From positions 186,001 to 250,000 of the forward strand of contig NZ_WMBB01000002.1 of NCBI RefSeq assembly GCF_009708175.1: a DNA stretch of 64,000 bases, in the 5' to 3' direction. Below, piece after piece: positions 55,131 through 63,690 of the stretch (its first letter is position 1; each line of letters starts with the position of its first letter). This stretch comes from Nocardia aurantiaca. GTDB lineage: Bacteria; Actinomycetota; Actinomycetes; Mycobacteriales; Mycobacteriaceae. The notes beneath the pieces were generated by a model. It was not told the DNA's origin, ran no database searches, and saw nothing but the letters and a program-made list of their open reading frames with translations. The position numbers and the translations under genes are program-made.

Positions 55131-57005
55131 ATGACCGAGCTGCGACCTGGCGAAGTCATCGCCGGGTATGTGATCGCCCGGCGAATCGGCGCCGGGGGGT
55201 CGGGCGTCGTCTACGCGGCGCGGCACCCACGGCTACCCCGGCTCACGGCCCTCAAGATCTTGAAACGCGACGAGGTCGCCGAGGACGAGGTCTGGCGGCG
55301 TTTCGAGCGCGAGGCCGATATCGCGGCCCACTTCGACCACCCCAATATCGTGCAGGTCTACGACCGCGGCGTCGCCGAGGACCGGTTCTGGATCTCCATG
55401 CAGTTCATCGACGGCGTGGATGCGGCTGAGCTGCAGCATGTTTCGCCGGAACGGGGACTGCGCATCGGCTCCGAGATCGCGGCCGCGCTGGACTACGCGC
55501 ACGGCAAGGGCGTCCTGCACCGGGATGTGAAGCCCTCCAACATCCTCGTCGCCGATCCCGACAGCGGCCGCCCGGAGCGCGCCCTGCTCACCGACTTCGG
55601 CATCGCCCGGCTGCGCGACGAGACCACCAAGCTCACCCATACCGGAAATATTTCCGCCACTTTCGCTTTCGCATCACCAGAGCAGGTGAGCGGCAAGCCG
55701 GTGGGCCCGCGCTCGGACCAATATTCGCTGGCCTGCACGCTTTTCGTGCTGCTCACCGACCATCGGCCGTTCCGCGCCGACAATCCGCTGGGCTGGGTGC
55801 ACGCCCACACCCGGGAGCGGCCGCTGCGCATCAGCGAGGTGAATCCCGAACTCCCGGCGGCCATGGACGAGGTCTTCGAGCGGGCCATGGCCAAGGATCC
55901 GGAGGATCGCTTCGACAGCTGCGGGGATTTCGTTTTCGCCGCCACCCAGGCGTATTACTCCGATCCGGCCCTGGCGGTGACCGCCCCGGCCGGTCCGCTG
56001 CCGCGTCCGGCGCCTCGGAGCCCGCGCGAACGCACCCGGAAACCGATGTGGCAGAACTTTTTACATCGTCGCACCCTGGTGCCGGTGGCGGTGGCCGCGG
56101 TAACCGCCGCGGGGGTGGGTTTCGCCCTTCATCAGGGTGGCTCCCCCGCCGTCCGGACGGGCCTGGGCCTGGTGCCGGACCGGTTCGTGGGCACGTGGCT
56201 GGCCACCGAGGGGCAGACCAACTACCGGCTGACCGTGCGGCAGGCCGAACTCGGCGATCCGGTGCTGTCCAATCGCGTGGACGGCGTGCTGCCCAACGGT
56301 TCTCCGTTCCACTGCGAATTCTCCGCGCCTCTGGACCAGGTGCCCGGTGACGGCGATCGCCTCATCGTCGGCACGTCCGAGATCGTGGTCCGCGAGCCGG
56401 CCAATGCCTGCCGCGCCAATGGGCCCACCACCCTCACCCTGCTGCCCGACGGGCGGGTCAGCCGCAAAACCGATGTGAGCGGCCTGATCACGTACACCAG
56501 CGCCGATGCGGTGGTCGCGTCCTGGGGCCGTGACGCCGCCGCCATCGCCCGCGCCTTCCCCAGCCTGATCGGCCAGCTCGCCGCCAATGGCACCGCGGTG
56601 GGCTGGCAGGGCGGCTCCTGCCGGCCGAAGGACCCCGGCCCGGGCGAGGCGGCCCACGGCGCGCACCGCGTGCTGTGCAATGCCGATGACACCACCGGCC
56701 AGGTCCGCTTCGACGTCCTCGACTTCGATGCGCGGCCGGGCCAATCCGTGGCCGCGCTCTTCTTCGACAACGACGCCCGCACCACCGCCGTCACCCACCA
56801 GGACGTCGCGGGGGCCCTGACGGTCACCACGGCCGCCGGGGTGGACCCGGCCGCCACCCCGGACACCGAAGCCCATCGCGCGCTCGCCGCCGTGTCCTTC
56901 CCTGACGGCGATCCGAGATCCCGATTCGTCATGGTGCTGCGCTGGCCGGGGCACACGGTGAACAGCCTCCTGACCGACTGGCTCGAAAGGGCTCCCCTGA
57001 AGTAG
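55131..57005 (+). CDS. Transmembrane Ser/Thr protein kinase 1
   Basis: 624 aa, ATG 55131 after AAGAGGAAG. Hanks-type kinase domain at residues ~10-275: Gly loop 'IGAGGSGVVY', ATP-binding Lys42, catalytic Asp132 in 'LHRDVKPSN', metal Asp155 in 'DFGIARL', 'ASPEQ'. A juxtamembrane stretch precedes one transmembrane helix (~314-335). Outside are a beta-rich domain (~347-455, 'VPDRFVGTW', 'NYRLTVRQAEL', 'GRVSRKTDVSGLITYT') and a second domain (~460-624) with a Cys pair. No PASTA repeats. The first ectodomain is shared with kinase 2. It probably senses envelope state; targets unknown. Confidence 0.93.
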   Translation: MTELRPGEVIAGYVIARRIGAGGSGVVYAARHPRLPRLTALKILKRDEVAEDEVWRRFEREADIAAHFDHPNIVQVYDRGVAEDRFWISMQFIDGVDAAELQHVSPERGLRIGSEIAAALDYAHGKGVLHRDVKPSNILVADPDSGRPERALLTDFGIARLRDETTKLTHTGNISATFAFASPEQVSGKPVGPRSDQYSLACTLFVLLTDHRPFRADNPLGWVHAHTRERPLRISEVNPELPAAMDEVFERAMAKDPEDRFDSCGDFVFAATQAYYSDPALAVTAPAGPLPRPAPRSPRERTRKPMWQNFLHRRTLVPVAVAAVTAAGVGFALHQGGSPAVRTGLGLVPDRFVGTWLATEGQTNYRLTVRQAELGDPVLSNRVDGVLPNGSPFHCEFSAPLDQVPGDGDRLIVGTSEIVVREPANACRANGPTTLTLLPDGRVSRKTDVSGLITYTSADAVVASWGRDAAAIARAFPSLIGQLAANGTAVGWQGGSCRPKDPGPGEAAHGAHRVLCNADDTTGQVRFDVLDFDARPGQSVAALFFDNDARTTAVTHQDVAGALTVTTAAGVDPAATPDTEAHRALAAVSFPDGDPRSRFVMVLRWPGHTVNSLLTDWLERAPLK

Positions 57006-57019
57006 GTAGGTGCGCGACC

Positions 57020-58666
57020 ATGGCCGATCTGAAGCCGGGCGAGGATATCGCCGGATACGTCATCGAACGCTGGATCGGGGCCGGAGGCTCGGGCACGGTC
57101 TACGCCGCGCGGCATCCCCGGCTACCGCGCCTGGCCGCCGTCAAGGTCTTCAATCGGGACGAGGTGACCGCCGATGCCGAGGGCTGGCGGCGTTTCGAGC
57201 GGGAGGCCGACATCACCGCCCGCTTCGACCATCCGAATATCGTGTCGGTCTACGACCGCGGCCTCGACGACGGGCGGCTGTGGATCGCCATGCAGTTCGT
57301 GGAAGGCCCGGACGCGGACAGCCTTTCGGGCCTGGCGCCGGAGCGGGCCCTGCGCGTCGGCAGCGGCATCGCCTCCGCGCTGGACTACGCGCACGGCAAG
57401 GGTGTGCTGCACCGGGACGTGAAGCCGTCGAACATCATGCTGTCCCCGGCCGAGGACGGCCGCCCGGAACGTGCCCTGCTGACCGACTTCGGCATCGCCC
57501 GGCTGCGCGACGAGACCACCCACGTCACCAGGACCGGGGACATCTCCGCTACCTTCGCCTTCGCCTCACCGGAGCAGGTTTCGGGCCGGTTCCTGGATCC
57601 GCGCACCGACCAATACTCGCTGGCCTGCACGCTTTTCGTGCTGCTCACCGGATGCCGGCCGTTCCTGGCCACCGATCTGGCGGGCCTGATCTACGCGCAC
57701 ACCAGCACGCCGCCGCTGCACGTCTCGCAGGTGCGTCCGGATCTGCCCGGGGGCTTCGACGCCGTCTTCGACCGCGCGCTGGCCAAGCATCCGGACGAAA
57801 GATTCCCCAGCTGCGCCGATTTCACCGATGCGGTGTGGCAGGTTTGGCGGGTGGCGTCGACGCCGACCGTGTCGGACACGCCGCCGATCGGCTTCGTCAC
57901 CGATCCGGGGGTGCCGCGCTCGCCGCGCACCGATCCGACCGTGCTGCGTTCCCCGCGCACCGATCCGACCGTGCTCCGCTCACCGCGTACGGATCCGACC
58001 GTCCTCGGTCCCGGGCACTATCACACCGACCCCGGCGCGCCCGCCTACGGCGTGGCCTACGGAGCGAACGCCGGATCGTTCGAAGACGCTGCGCCGCACC
58101 GGCATCGGGCCCCGGAACCCGCCCGCGGCGGGGCGGGCGTGGGACGCGGTGTGGTCACCGGACTGCTGGCCGTGCTGGCCGCCGCGGTGATCGGCGGTAG
58201 CGCCGTGCTGGTGACGGTGAATCTCGAGAGTCACGGAAGGACCAGTGGCGCACCGGTTTCCGCGGCGGTGCCGACGGTGGCCACCGCCGTGTCGAGCGTG
58301 GCGACCTCCATCGCCGCCGTGCCGCCGTCCACGCTCGCGGGCCGGGTGCCGCAGGACTTCGTCGGCGAATGGTCGGGGACCAGCGACTCCAATGCCGACG
58401 ACTACCGGCTCGTCATCCGGCAGGGCAATCTGAACGACGCCGTGGTGACCTCCACGGTGTTGCGCGGCAGCCGGCCACTCTGCGTCTTCGACTACCGGCT
58501 GCTGGGCGTTCCCGGCGCCGGCGACATCACCGTCGGCGCGGGCACGGTGATCTCCGGCGGCAGCAGTTGCAGCCCCCAGGACACCCATGAGCTGGTGTTG
58601 AGCAACGGCAGGATCACTCGCGCGCTCTCGGTGAGCGGCTATGTGACCTATACCCGCGTCAAGTGA
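57020..58666 (+). CDS. Transmembrane Ser/Thr protein kinase 2
   Basis: 548 aa, 14 bp after kinase 1 and clearly its duplicate. Kinase domain ~10-275: 'IGAGGSGTVY', Lys42, Asp133 in 'LHRDVKPSN', 'TDFGIARLRDE', 'ASPEQVSGRF'. The cytoplasmic linker holds three copies of RSPRTDPTVL (residues 300-329), each with a Ser and two Thr that could be phosphorylated. A transmembrane helix (~378-402) leads to a Ser/Val/Thr-rich stalk and one ectodomain (~441-548, 'VPQDFVGEW', 'DYRLVIRQGNL', 'GRITRALSVSGYVTYT') matching kinase 1. The second ectodomain of kinase 1 is missing. Its stop lies 19 bp from that of the convergent membrane-protein gene. Confidence 0.93.
   Translation: MADLKPGEDIAGYVIERWIGAGGSGTVYAARHPRLPRLAAVKVFNRDEVTADAEGWRRFEREADITARFDHPNIVSVYDRGLDDGRLWIAMQFVEGPDADSLSGLAPERALRVGSGIASALDYAHGKGVLHRDVKPSNIMLSPAEDGRPERALLTDFGIARLRDETTHVTRTGDISATFAFASPEQVSGRFLDPRTDQYSLACTLFVLLTGCRPFLATDLAGLIYAHTSTPPLHVSQVRPDLPGGFDAVFDRALAKHPDERFPSCADFTDAVWQVWRVASTPTVSDTPPIGFVTDPGVPRSPRTDPTVLRSPRTDPTVLRSPRTDPTVLGPGHYHTDPGAPAYGVAYGANAGSFEDAAPHRHRAPEPARGGAGVGRGVVTGLLAVLAAAVIGGSAVLVTVNLESHGRTSGAPVSAAVPTVATAVSSVATSIAAVPPSTLAGRVPQDFVGEWSGTSDSNADDYRLVIRQGNLNDAVVTSTVLRGSRPLCVFDYRLLGVPGAGDITVGAGTVISGGSSCSPQDTHELVLSNGRITRALSVSGYVTYTRVK
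57917..58006 (+). repeat. 30-bp coding tandem repeat, three copies
   Basis: Three consecutive 30-bp units, each encoding RSPRTDPTVL, in the linker of kinase 2. Third-position differences between units show that it is not a very recent expansion. Confidence 0.85.
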
Positions 58667-58685
58667 CGACACCCGAGTCGGCCGA

Positions 58686-60638
58686 TTACGCCGGATCGCG
58701 CGGGCCCACCAGGTCGCGCACGTCCCAGAGCCATACGCCGTCAACGTAGGTGGCGGGGAACCCGATCAGCTGGTCGACGGTCAGGCGCAGGGTGTCGCTG
58801 TTGTCGGTGGGCGGCAGCACCATCACGTCGGCGCGCCAGTAGCGCAGGTCGGCCAGCGCCTGGGCGCGGGCGGCGTCGTCGACCACGGGAATCTTGTTGG
58901 ACTGCTGCGCCTTCAGCAGCAGGCTCGCGGTGGGCCGGTCGTCCGGACCGTAGCGACCCTTCTTGGAGGTGCCGGTCGGGCCGACGAAATAGCCTCCGGC
59001 GAGCGGGAATTCGAAGCCCGAGTCGGCCTGCCAGCGCAATGCGCGCGCGTCCGGCGGGGTCGGCGGCGGCGTGACCACCACCGAACCGTGCGAAACGTAG
59101 CGGCGCACCGTGCCGTCGGCGAAGAAGGCCGGCGTGGGGGCCCGCTGCACCGTCGGCAGGATGGTCGGGGTGAGTGGCAGCAGGGCGAAGGCCAGCGCGC
59201 CGAACAGGGCCAGCGGCCGCCAGTCGGTCGCCGAGACCTTCCAGTAATCGAGGGCGCGCTGGGTCGCCAGCGTCAGGATGAGGGCGATGGCCGGAATAGC
59301 GGCCATGGTGAAGCGCGACTCCAGCACCGAATTCAGCAGCGGCACATTCTCGAGTCGCTGCCACGGCAGTGCGATGCCGGTGTTGCGGTGGCCGATCATG
59401 AGGGTCGCGCCCAGCGACAGCACCGTGAAGGCCACGGTCACGGTGGCGGCCGCGCGCACCGCCCGCTCGCGCCACATGAGCACCGCGGCCACCGTGACCA
59501 CGATCCACAGCGGCCAGCCGAAGTACGAATTCTCCTCGGTGGCGTTGATGGCCACGTTCTGTCCGTGCGAGACCAGGCCGCCCAGCGATTCGGACGGGAA
59601 CTGGAACAGCGCCTCGAGATCGTTGTTCATCGGCCCGTGATCGATGGAACGGTAGGACTGCGGACCGAAGAACTGCCACCACAGCGGTATCTCGGTGAGC
59701 GCCACCGTGATCAGCGCGGCCAGCAGCACCGTCGGGGTGATGGCGAGCAGCGCGCGCAGCCCGGCGCGCGGCGTATGCAGGTAGTAGACGAGCGCGAAGA
59801 CCCCGAAGGACAGCGCGAAGATGAGCAGCGGCTCCTCACCGAGCGCGATCTGCAGGGCCACTAGCAGGCCCAGGGTGAAACTGTGTCTGATCTGCCCTGC
59901 GCTTCGCTCCGGGAGGGTGCGCGGCGCAAGCGCGGGGAGGCGAAGCGCGCTCCAGAGCGAGCGCTCGGCCTCCCCGCGCTTGTGCCGCGCACCGCATGCC
60001 CGCGTCATCCGGATCAGCTGCAGCGCGATCAGCGGAAGCAGCGCCAGCACGACGAAATTCGGGTGCGCGTTGGCGTGCGAGATCATGGCCGGGGCGAAGC
60101 CGCAGAACAGACCGCCCGCGGCCGCCGCGAATTTCGACGCCACCAGCTCCCGCGAGAACAGCCAGTACCAGGCGAAGGCGGTGCCGAACAGGCCCAGGGT
60201 GAGCACCAGCACGAAGGTGACGGTCGGGCCGAACAGCAGTGTCACCGGAGTGAGCGGCACACCGACACCGAACATGGCGGTATTGGCCATCATGTTCACG
60301 CCGTCGGGATAGTTCTGCAGCATGGTGCCCAGCGGGTTTTCCAGATGCGCCACATTGTGGGCGGTGACCGCGAAGAACCACTCCCACATGGTCTGGTCCT
60401 GGCCGCTCTTGATCAGATAGCCGCGATCGGTGTGCCGCCACTGACCGGACAGCACCAGCACCGCCAGCGACAGATACGCCGCCGAGACGATCAGATCGGC
60501 TCGCGCCAGCCGCACCCGCCGTGCGGCGCGCCGCGGTCGAGACAGCTTGGGGCGAGCCGTATCCGGGGCGTCGCGGTCGAGAACCGCTACCGCCGAGCCG
60601 CCTTCATCCCCCGGGTCGGATACCCACCCCTGTGTCAC
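58686..60638 (-). CDS. Polytopic GT-C-like membrane protein of the arabinan locus
   Basis: 650 aa from GTG 60638 (GAGGAG 7 nt upstream). About eleven hydrophobic helices, then a soluble C-terminal domain from ~500. The first large loop after helix 1 holds polar motifs 'GQDQTMWEWFFAVTAHNVAH' and 'PDGVNMMANTAMFG', where GT-C enzymes keep catalytic acids, so a lipid-linked sugar transferase is plausible. I do not recognise a characterised member. Residues ~216-253 are a basic loop encoded by an inserted family B palindrome. It lies between aftA and the emb genes on the same strand as both. Upstream are two DnaA boxes. Confidence 0.8.
   Translation of the reverse strand: MTQGWVSDPGDEGGSAVAVLDRDAPDTARPKLSRPRRAARRVRLARADLIVSAAYLSLAVLVLSGQWRHTDRGYLIKSGQDQTMWEWFFAVTAHNVAHLENPLGTMLQNYPDGVNMMANTAMFGVGVPLTPVTLLFGPTVTFVLVLTLGLFGTAFAWYWLFSRELVASKFAAAAGGLFCGFAPAMISHANAHPNFVVLALLPLIALQLIRMTRACGARHKRGEAERSLWSALRLPALAPRTLPERSAGQIRHSFTLGLLVALQIALGEEPLLIFALSFGVFALVYYLHTPRAGLRALLAITPTVLLAALITVALTEIPLWWQFFGPQSYRSIDHGPMNNDLEALFQFPSESLGGLVSHGQNVAINATEENSYFGWPLWIVVTVAAVLMWRERAVRAAATVTVAFTVLSLGATLMIGHRNTGIALPWQRLENVPLLNSVLESRFTMAAIPAIALILTLATQRALDYWKVSATDWRPLALFGALAFALLPLTPTILPTVQRAPTPAFFADGTVRRYVSHGSVVVTPPPTPPDARALRWQADSGFEFPLAGGYFVGPTGTSKKGRYGPDDRPTASLLLKAQQSNKIPVVDDAARAQALADLRYWRADVMVLPPTDNSDTLRLTVDQLIGFPATYVDGVWLWDVRDLVGPRDPA
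59881..59992. repeat. Palindromic repeat, family B-like copy 3, inside a coding sequence
   Basis: A tail in reverse orientation (59881-59914, CTGTG...TGCCCTGCGCTTCGCTCCGG) matches the reversed tails of copies 1 and 2. It is followed by a 76-bp palindrome with ~36-bp arms (59917-59992) that start GTGCGCGGC and end GCCGCGCAC. The palindrome core differs in sequence from copies 1 and 2. It is read in frame within the 650-aa membrane protein and encodes ~38 residues of Arg/Ala/Leu-rich loop. Confidence 0.75.
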
Positions 60639-60717
60639 GCGCAAACTCCTCGGATGCCTTGCAATCAGCGGCCAACGCTACCGGGTTCCTCTGAGAGTGC
60701 AGTGGTAAGGCGCGAAG

Positions 60718-60772
60718 TTATCCACAGAAACTCATGCTTATCCACAGGAATTGGACAAACTTTGGGGATAAG
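60718..60772. promoter_or_regulatory. Cluster of DnaA-box sequences
   Basis: Two exact TTATCCACA nonamers in the same orientation (60718-60726 and 60738-60746, 20 bp apart) and a degenerate inverted box (CTTATCCCC, at 60764-60772). They lie in the 157-bp gap upstream of the 650-aa membrane-protein gene. No dnaA, dnaN or AT-rich unwinding region is near, so this is not an origin. Confidence 0.6.
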
Positions 60773-60795
60773 TGATCCTTGTCTCGTTCCTTTGT

Positions 60796-62730
60796 TCAAA
60801 CACGCGTCACCAGGGTGAACGGTCCGATATCGGTGATCCGATAGTGCGCGTCGTCGAAGAGCGACTTGGGGAAGGAAACTGTGAAACGCTTCACATTCGG
60901 GTCGTTCGGGTACACGTCCTGCGAGAGCCGCAGCGTGTAGTCGTCGCCGGAACGCCGGAACAGGAAGGCATCCGGCGCGCGCCAGCGGCAGTGGTTCAGG
61001 GCGTCGGACAGCTCCTGCGGCGTCTTCAGCGTGCTCCACCGTTGGATCTCGGCGGTCCGCGCCGCGAAATCGGCCAGCGGGTTCGCGTAATGCGAAGTGA
61101 GAGCCTGGAATCCGTAGTACGGGTAGATCGCCAGGAAGCTGGTGTCCGCGGTCAGCACCACGCTGGCGTCGCGCGAACGGCCGGTCTGCTCCAGCAGTTT
61201 CGCGTCGATGTCGCGGTAGTACGAGACCGCCGACGGCGCCCGCGCGTCCGCGCGCACGCCATTGCCGTCGGTATCGGTGTAGGCCGTGGTGATCTCCGCC
61301 GCCAGCACCGTCGGAATGCCCTGGCTGAACCCGATCGCACCGGCCACCGCGACCGCCGCCGCGGCGATCCGGAACCGGCCGGGCTCGTTCAGCGCCTGAT
61401 AGATCGCCCGCGCGCCCTCGGCGAAGGCGAACACGCCAGCGGCCGAGAGCAGCGCGATCAGCGGGGATTCGAGCCGGAACGACAGCAGCGTGGTGCCGGC
61501 CGCGGTCGCGGCCATGGACAGCAGGCACCACAGATAGATGGCGACGACACCGATCCCCAGCGCCTGAGCACGGCGTGAACTGCCCGCGCGCAGCACCAGC
61601 CAGATGGTTCCGGCCAGGCAGAAGACACCGAGTAGCGTGAATTCGGTCATGGGCAGCGGTAGTCGCGAACCGGTCTCGGGGAGATAGTGAAAGGCCGAGC
61701 CCGAGCCCAGAGAGGCCTTGCCGGACAGAAACTTCAGCAGGAACGGCGTCCACACGGTCAGCGCCAGCACACCCGCGACGGCACCGATTCCGATGAGCCG
61801 CACCAGGATCGGCCATATCGCACGCCAGGTGTGCTGTGTCCGGATCGCGAGTCCCGCGGCAATCAGGGCCATGAGGCACACCGCGAAGACCGCGACGCCG
61901 AAGTACAGGCTGTAGAAGGTGGCTGCCAGCCCCAGGAACAGCCCGGCACCCAGGACCGCGCCCCAGCCGCCGGCGGTCGGTTCCGTGACATCACCGCCGA
62001 CCTCGCCGGGCCGGTGCAGAGCGCCCCAGGCCAGCACCAGGGCGGGTCCCAGCAGCAGGGTGAGCACCGCGCTGTACGCCTCGGGCGAGCCGTAGGCCAG
62101 CGTCACCGCCGTGGTCGCGGCGGCGACCGCCACCGCCCAGTCCGCCCGAATCAGGTTGGACCACAGCACGAGAGCGACCACCGCCGCCACGGCCAAGCCG
62201 ATGATCGCGAACGGCTTGAACGCCTCCCACCCGGCCAGACCGGTCAGGCTCGCGAACCGGCCCCCGATCCAGAACCAGCCCGCCGGGTAGAACGGCGGCA
62301 GGTCGACGTAGTTCATATCGTGCAGCGCGGCGCTGTCGGTCAGCCGGGTCAGGTACTGCGTCCGGAACTCCTGGTCCACCGACATGCCGAACAGGTACAG
62401 CTTCGTCGCGGCCAGCGGCATGCCCAGCGTCACGGTCACGAAGGCCGAAAGCCCGCCCCAGGACAGCGGTTTCGCGAGCTGGACCCACTTGCGTAGGCGC
62501 AGCAGCACCACCGCGATCACCAGCACGGCCAGCGCGACCACCTGCCCCACGGTGGTCAGCGCCCGGGTCACATTGGACGAGTTGAACGCCGGCCAGTGCA
62601 CGGTCGCGAACGCCTCGAGCCCGACCGCGGCCACCCCGGCGGCCACCACCGCGGCGAGCACCGCCTCCCCGACAGCCACACCGGCCCGCCGCGCCAGCAC
62701 GCCCCCCCGCCCGCTCGCCCGCTCGCTCAT
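60796..62730 (-). CDS. aftA: Galactan 5-O-arabinofuranosyltransferase AftA
   Basis: 644 aa from ATG 62730, with GGAGG ~10 nt upstream; a GTG two codons earlier is possible. GT-C enzyme that adds the first arabinose to galactan. The N-terminal ~60 residues hold two helices. The large loop has 'KLYLFGMSVDQEFRTQYLTR', whose acidic 'DQE' region is the expected catalytic site, and 'DMNYVDLPPFYPAGWFWIGG'. About eleven helices follow, then a C-terminal soluble domain. Same strand as dprE2-dprE1, as in M. tuberculosis (Rv3792). Confidence 0.94.
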   Translation of the reverse strand: MSERASGRGGVLARRAGVAVGEAVLAAVVAAGVAAVGLEAFATVHWPAFNSSNVTRALTTVGQVVALAVLVIAVVLLRLRKWVQLAKPLSWGGLSAFVTVTLGMPLAATKLYLFGMSVDQEFRTQYLTRLTDSAALHDMNYVDLPPFYPAGWFWIGGRFASLTGLAGWEAFKPFAIIGLAVAAVVALVLWSNLIRADWAVAVAAATTAVTLAYGSPEAYSAVLTLLLGPALVLAWGALHRPGEVGGDVTEPTAGGWGAVLGAGLFLGLAATFYSLYFGVAVFAVCLMALIAAGLAIRTQHTWRAIWPILVRLIGIGAVAGVLALTVWTPFLLKFLSGKASLGSGSAFHYLPETGSRLPLPMTEFTLLGVFCLAGTIWLVLRAGSSRRAQALGIGVVAIYLWCLLSMAATAAGTTLLSFRLESPLIALLSAAGVFAFAEGARAIYQALNEPGRFRIAAAAVAVAGAIGFSQGIPTVLAAEITTAYTDTDGNGVRADARAPSAVSYYRDIDAKLLEQTGRSRDASVVLTADTSFLAIYPYYGFQALTSHYANPLADFAARTAEIQRWSTLKTPQELSDALNHCRWRAPDAFLFRRSGDDYTLRLSQDVYPNDPNVKRFTVSFPKSLFDDAHYRITDIGPFTLVTRV

Positions 62731-62928
62731 CCGCACTCTGCCTCCGCGTTCGTGTCCATGGACCGCGCGCCAGCCTAGTCACTGCCGTCGGAAGTGCTTC
62801 GAACGAAGGGACCCGGTGCCGGCGGGGACAACTCGACCCGACGGATGTCCGGGATCTTCGGGCTGGAATGGAGCATGCCGCGCCGGTGAGTCGGACGCGG
62901 CATGCGTATCGGTGAAGGAACGTGTCGC

Positions 62929-63690
62929 CTAGATGGGCAGGCGGCGGAAGATCGGGCGCGGCACGTGGCGCAGGATCATCATGACCCAGCGGAAAGTGCC
63001 GGGGGCCCAGACGATTTCCTTGCCCTTATCGGAGGCGGAAACCGCGAGGACGGCGACGTCTTCCTTGTTGACGGTGAGCCCGTTCTCCTTGGCGTGCGCG
63101 GAGAGCCTGGTGCGCACCATGCCGGGGCGGATGACCGTGACGCGCGGACCGAACTTGGCGAGCGCCTCGCCGAGACCCAGATAGAAGCCGTCCAGGCCGG
63201 CCTTGGTGGAGCCGTAGACGAAGTTGAACCGGCGCACGCGCTCACCGGCGACCGAGGACATCGCCAGGATGCGGCCGTAGCCCTGCGCCCTCATCTTCTC
63301 GCCGAGCAGGACACCGACGGAGACCGCCGCAGTGTAGTTGATCTCGGCCATCATGACGGCCTTGCGCTGATCCTGCCAGAAGATCTCGCCGTCGCCGTCG
63401 ATGCCGAACGCGACGATCGCCACGTCGACGTCACCGCCCGCCCACGCCGCGTCGATCACGGCCGGGTGGCTGTCGGTCTCGAGCGCGTCGAAGTCGATGA
63501 CCTGCACCTCGGCGGCGCCGGCCGCCTTCATCTGGGCGACGGCGTCCTCGCGCAGCGGGTCACCGGGCAGGGCGGCCAGGAGAATGCGCGCGGGACCCTT
63601 CTTCAGATACTCGGCGCAGATCGCCAAGCCGATCTCCGAGGTGCCGCCCAGCAGCAGAATGGATTGCGGGTTCCCTACCGCATTGATCAC
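62929..63690 (-). CDS. dprE2: Decaprenylphosphoryl-2-keto-ribose reductase DprE2
   Basis: 253 aa, GTG 63690 overlapping the dprE1 stop (GTGA). Short-chain dehydrogenase that reduces the keto-intermediate to decaprenyl-phospho-arabinose with NAD(P)H. Cofactor motif '[14 protein letters not shown]', catalytic '[12 protein letters not shown]' Ser region and '[14 protein letters not shown]' (Tyr-x-x-x-Lys), and a terminal hydrophobic/basic tail '[13 protein letters not shown]' that may touch the membrane. Works as a pair with DprE1. A longer open frame to 63765 shadows dprE1. Confidence 0.96.
   Translation of the reverse strand: MINAVGNPQSILLLGGTSEIGLAICAEYLKKGPARILLAALPGDPLREDAVAQMKAAGAAEVQVIDFDALETDSHPAVIDAAWAGGDVDVAIVAFGIDGDGEIFWQDQRKAVMMAEINYTAAVSVGVLLGEKMRAQGYGRILAMSSVAGERVRRFNFVYGSTKAGLDGFYLGLGEALAKFGPRVTVIRPGMVRTRLSAHAKENGLTVNKEDVAVLAVSASDKGKEIVWAPGTFRWVMMILRHVPRPIFRRLPI

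Noticed and set aside
60718..60772. Replication origin
   Set aside because: Only two or three DnaA boxes, no AT-rich unwinding element, and no dnaA/dnaN nearby.
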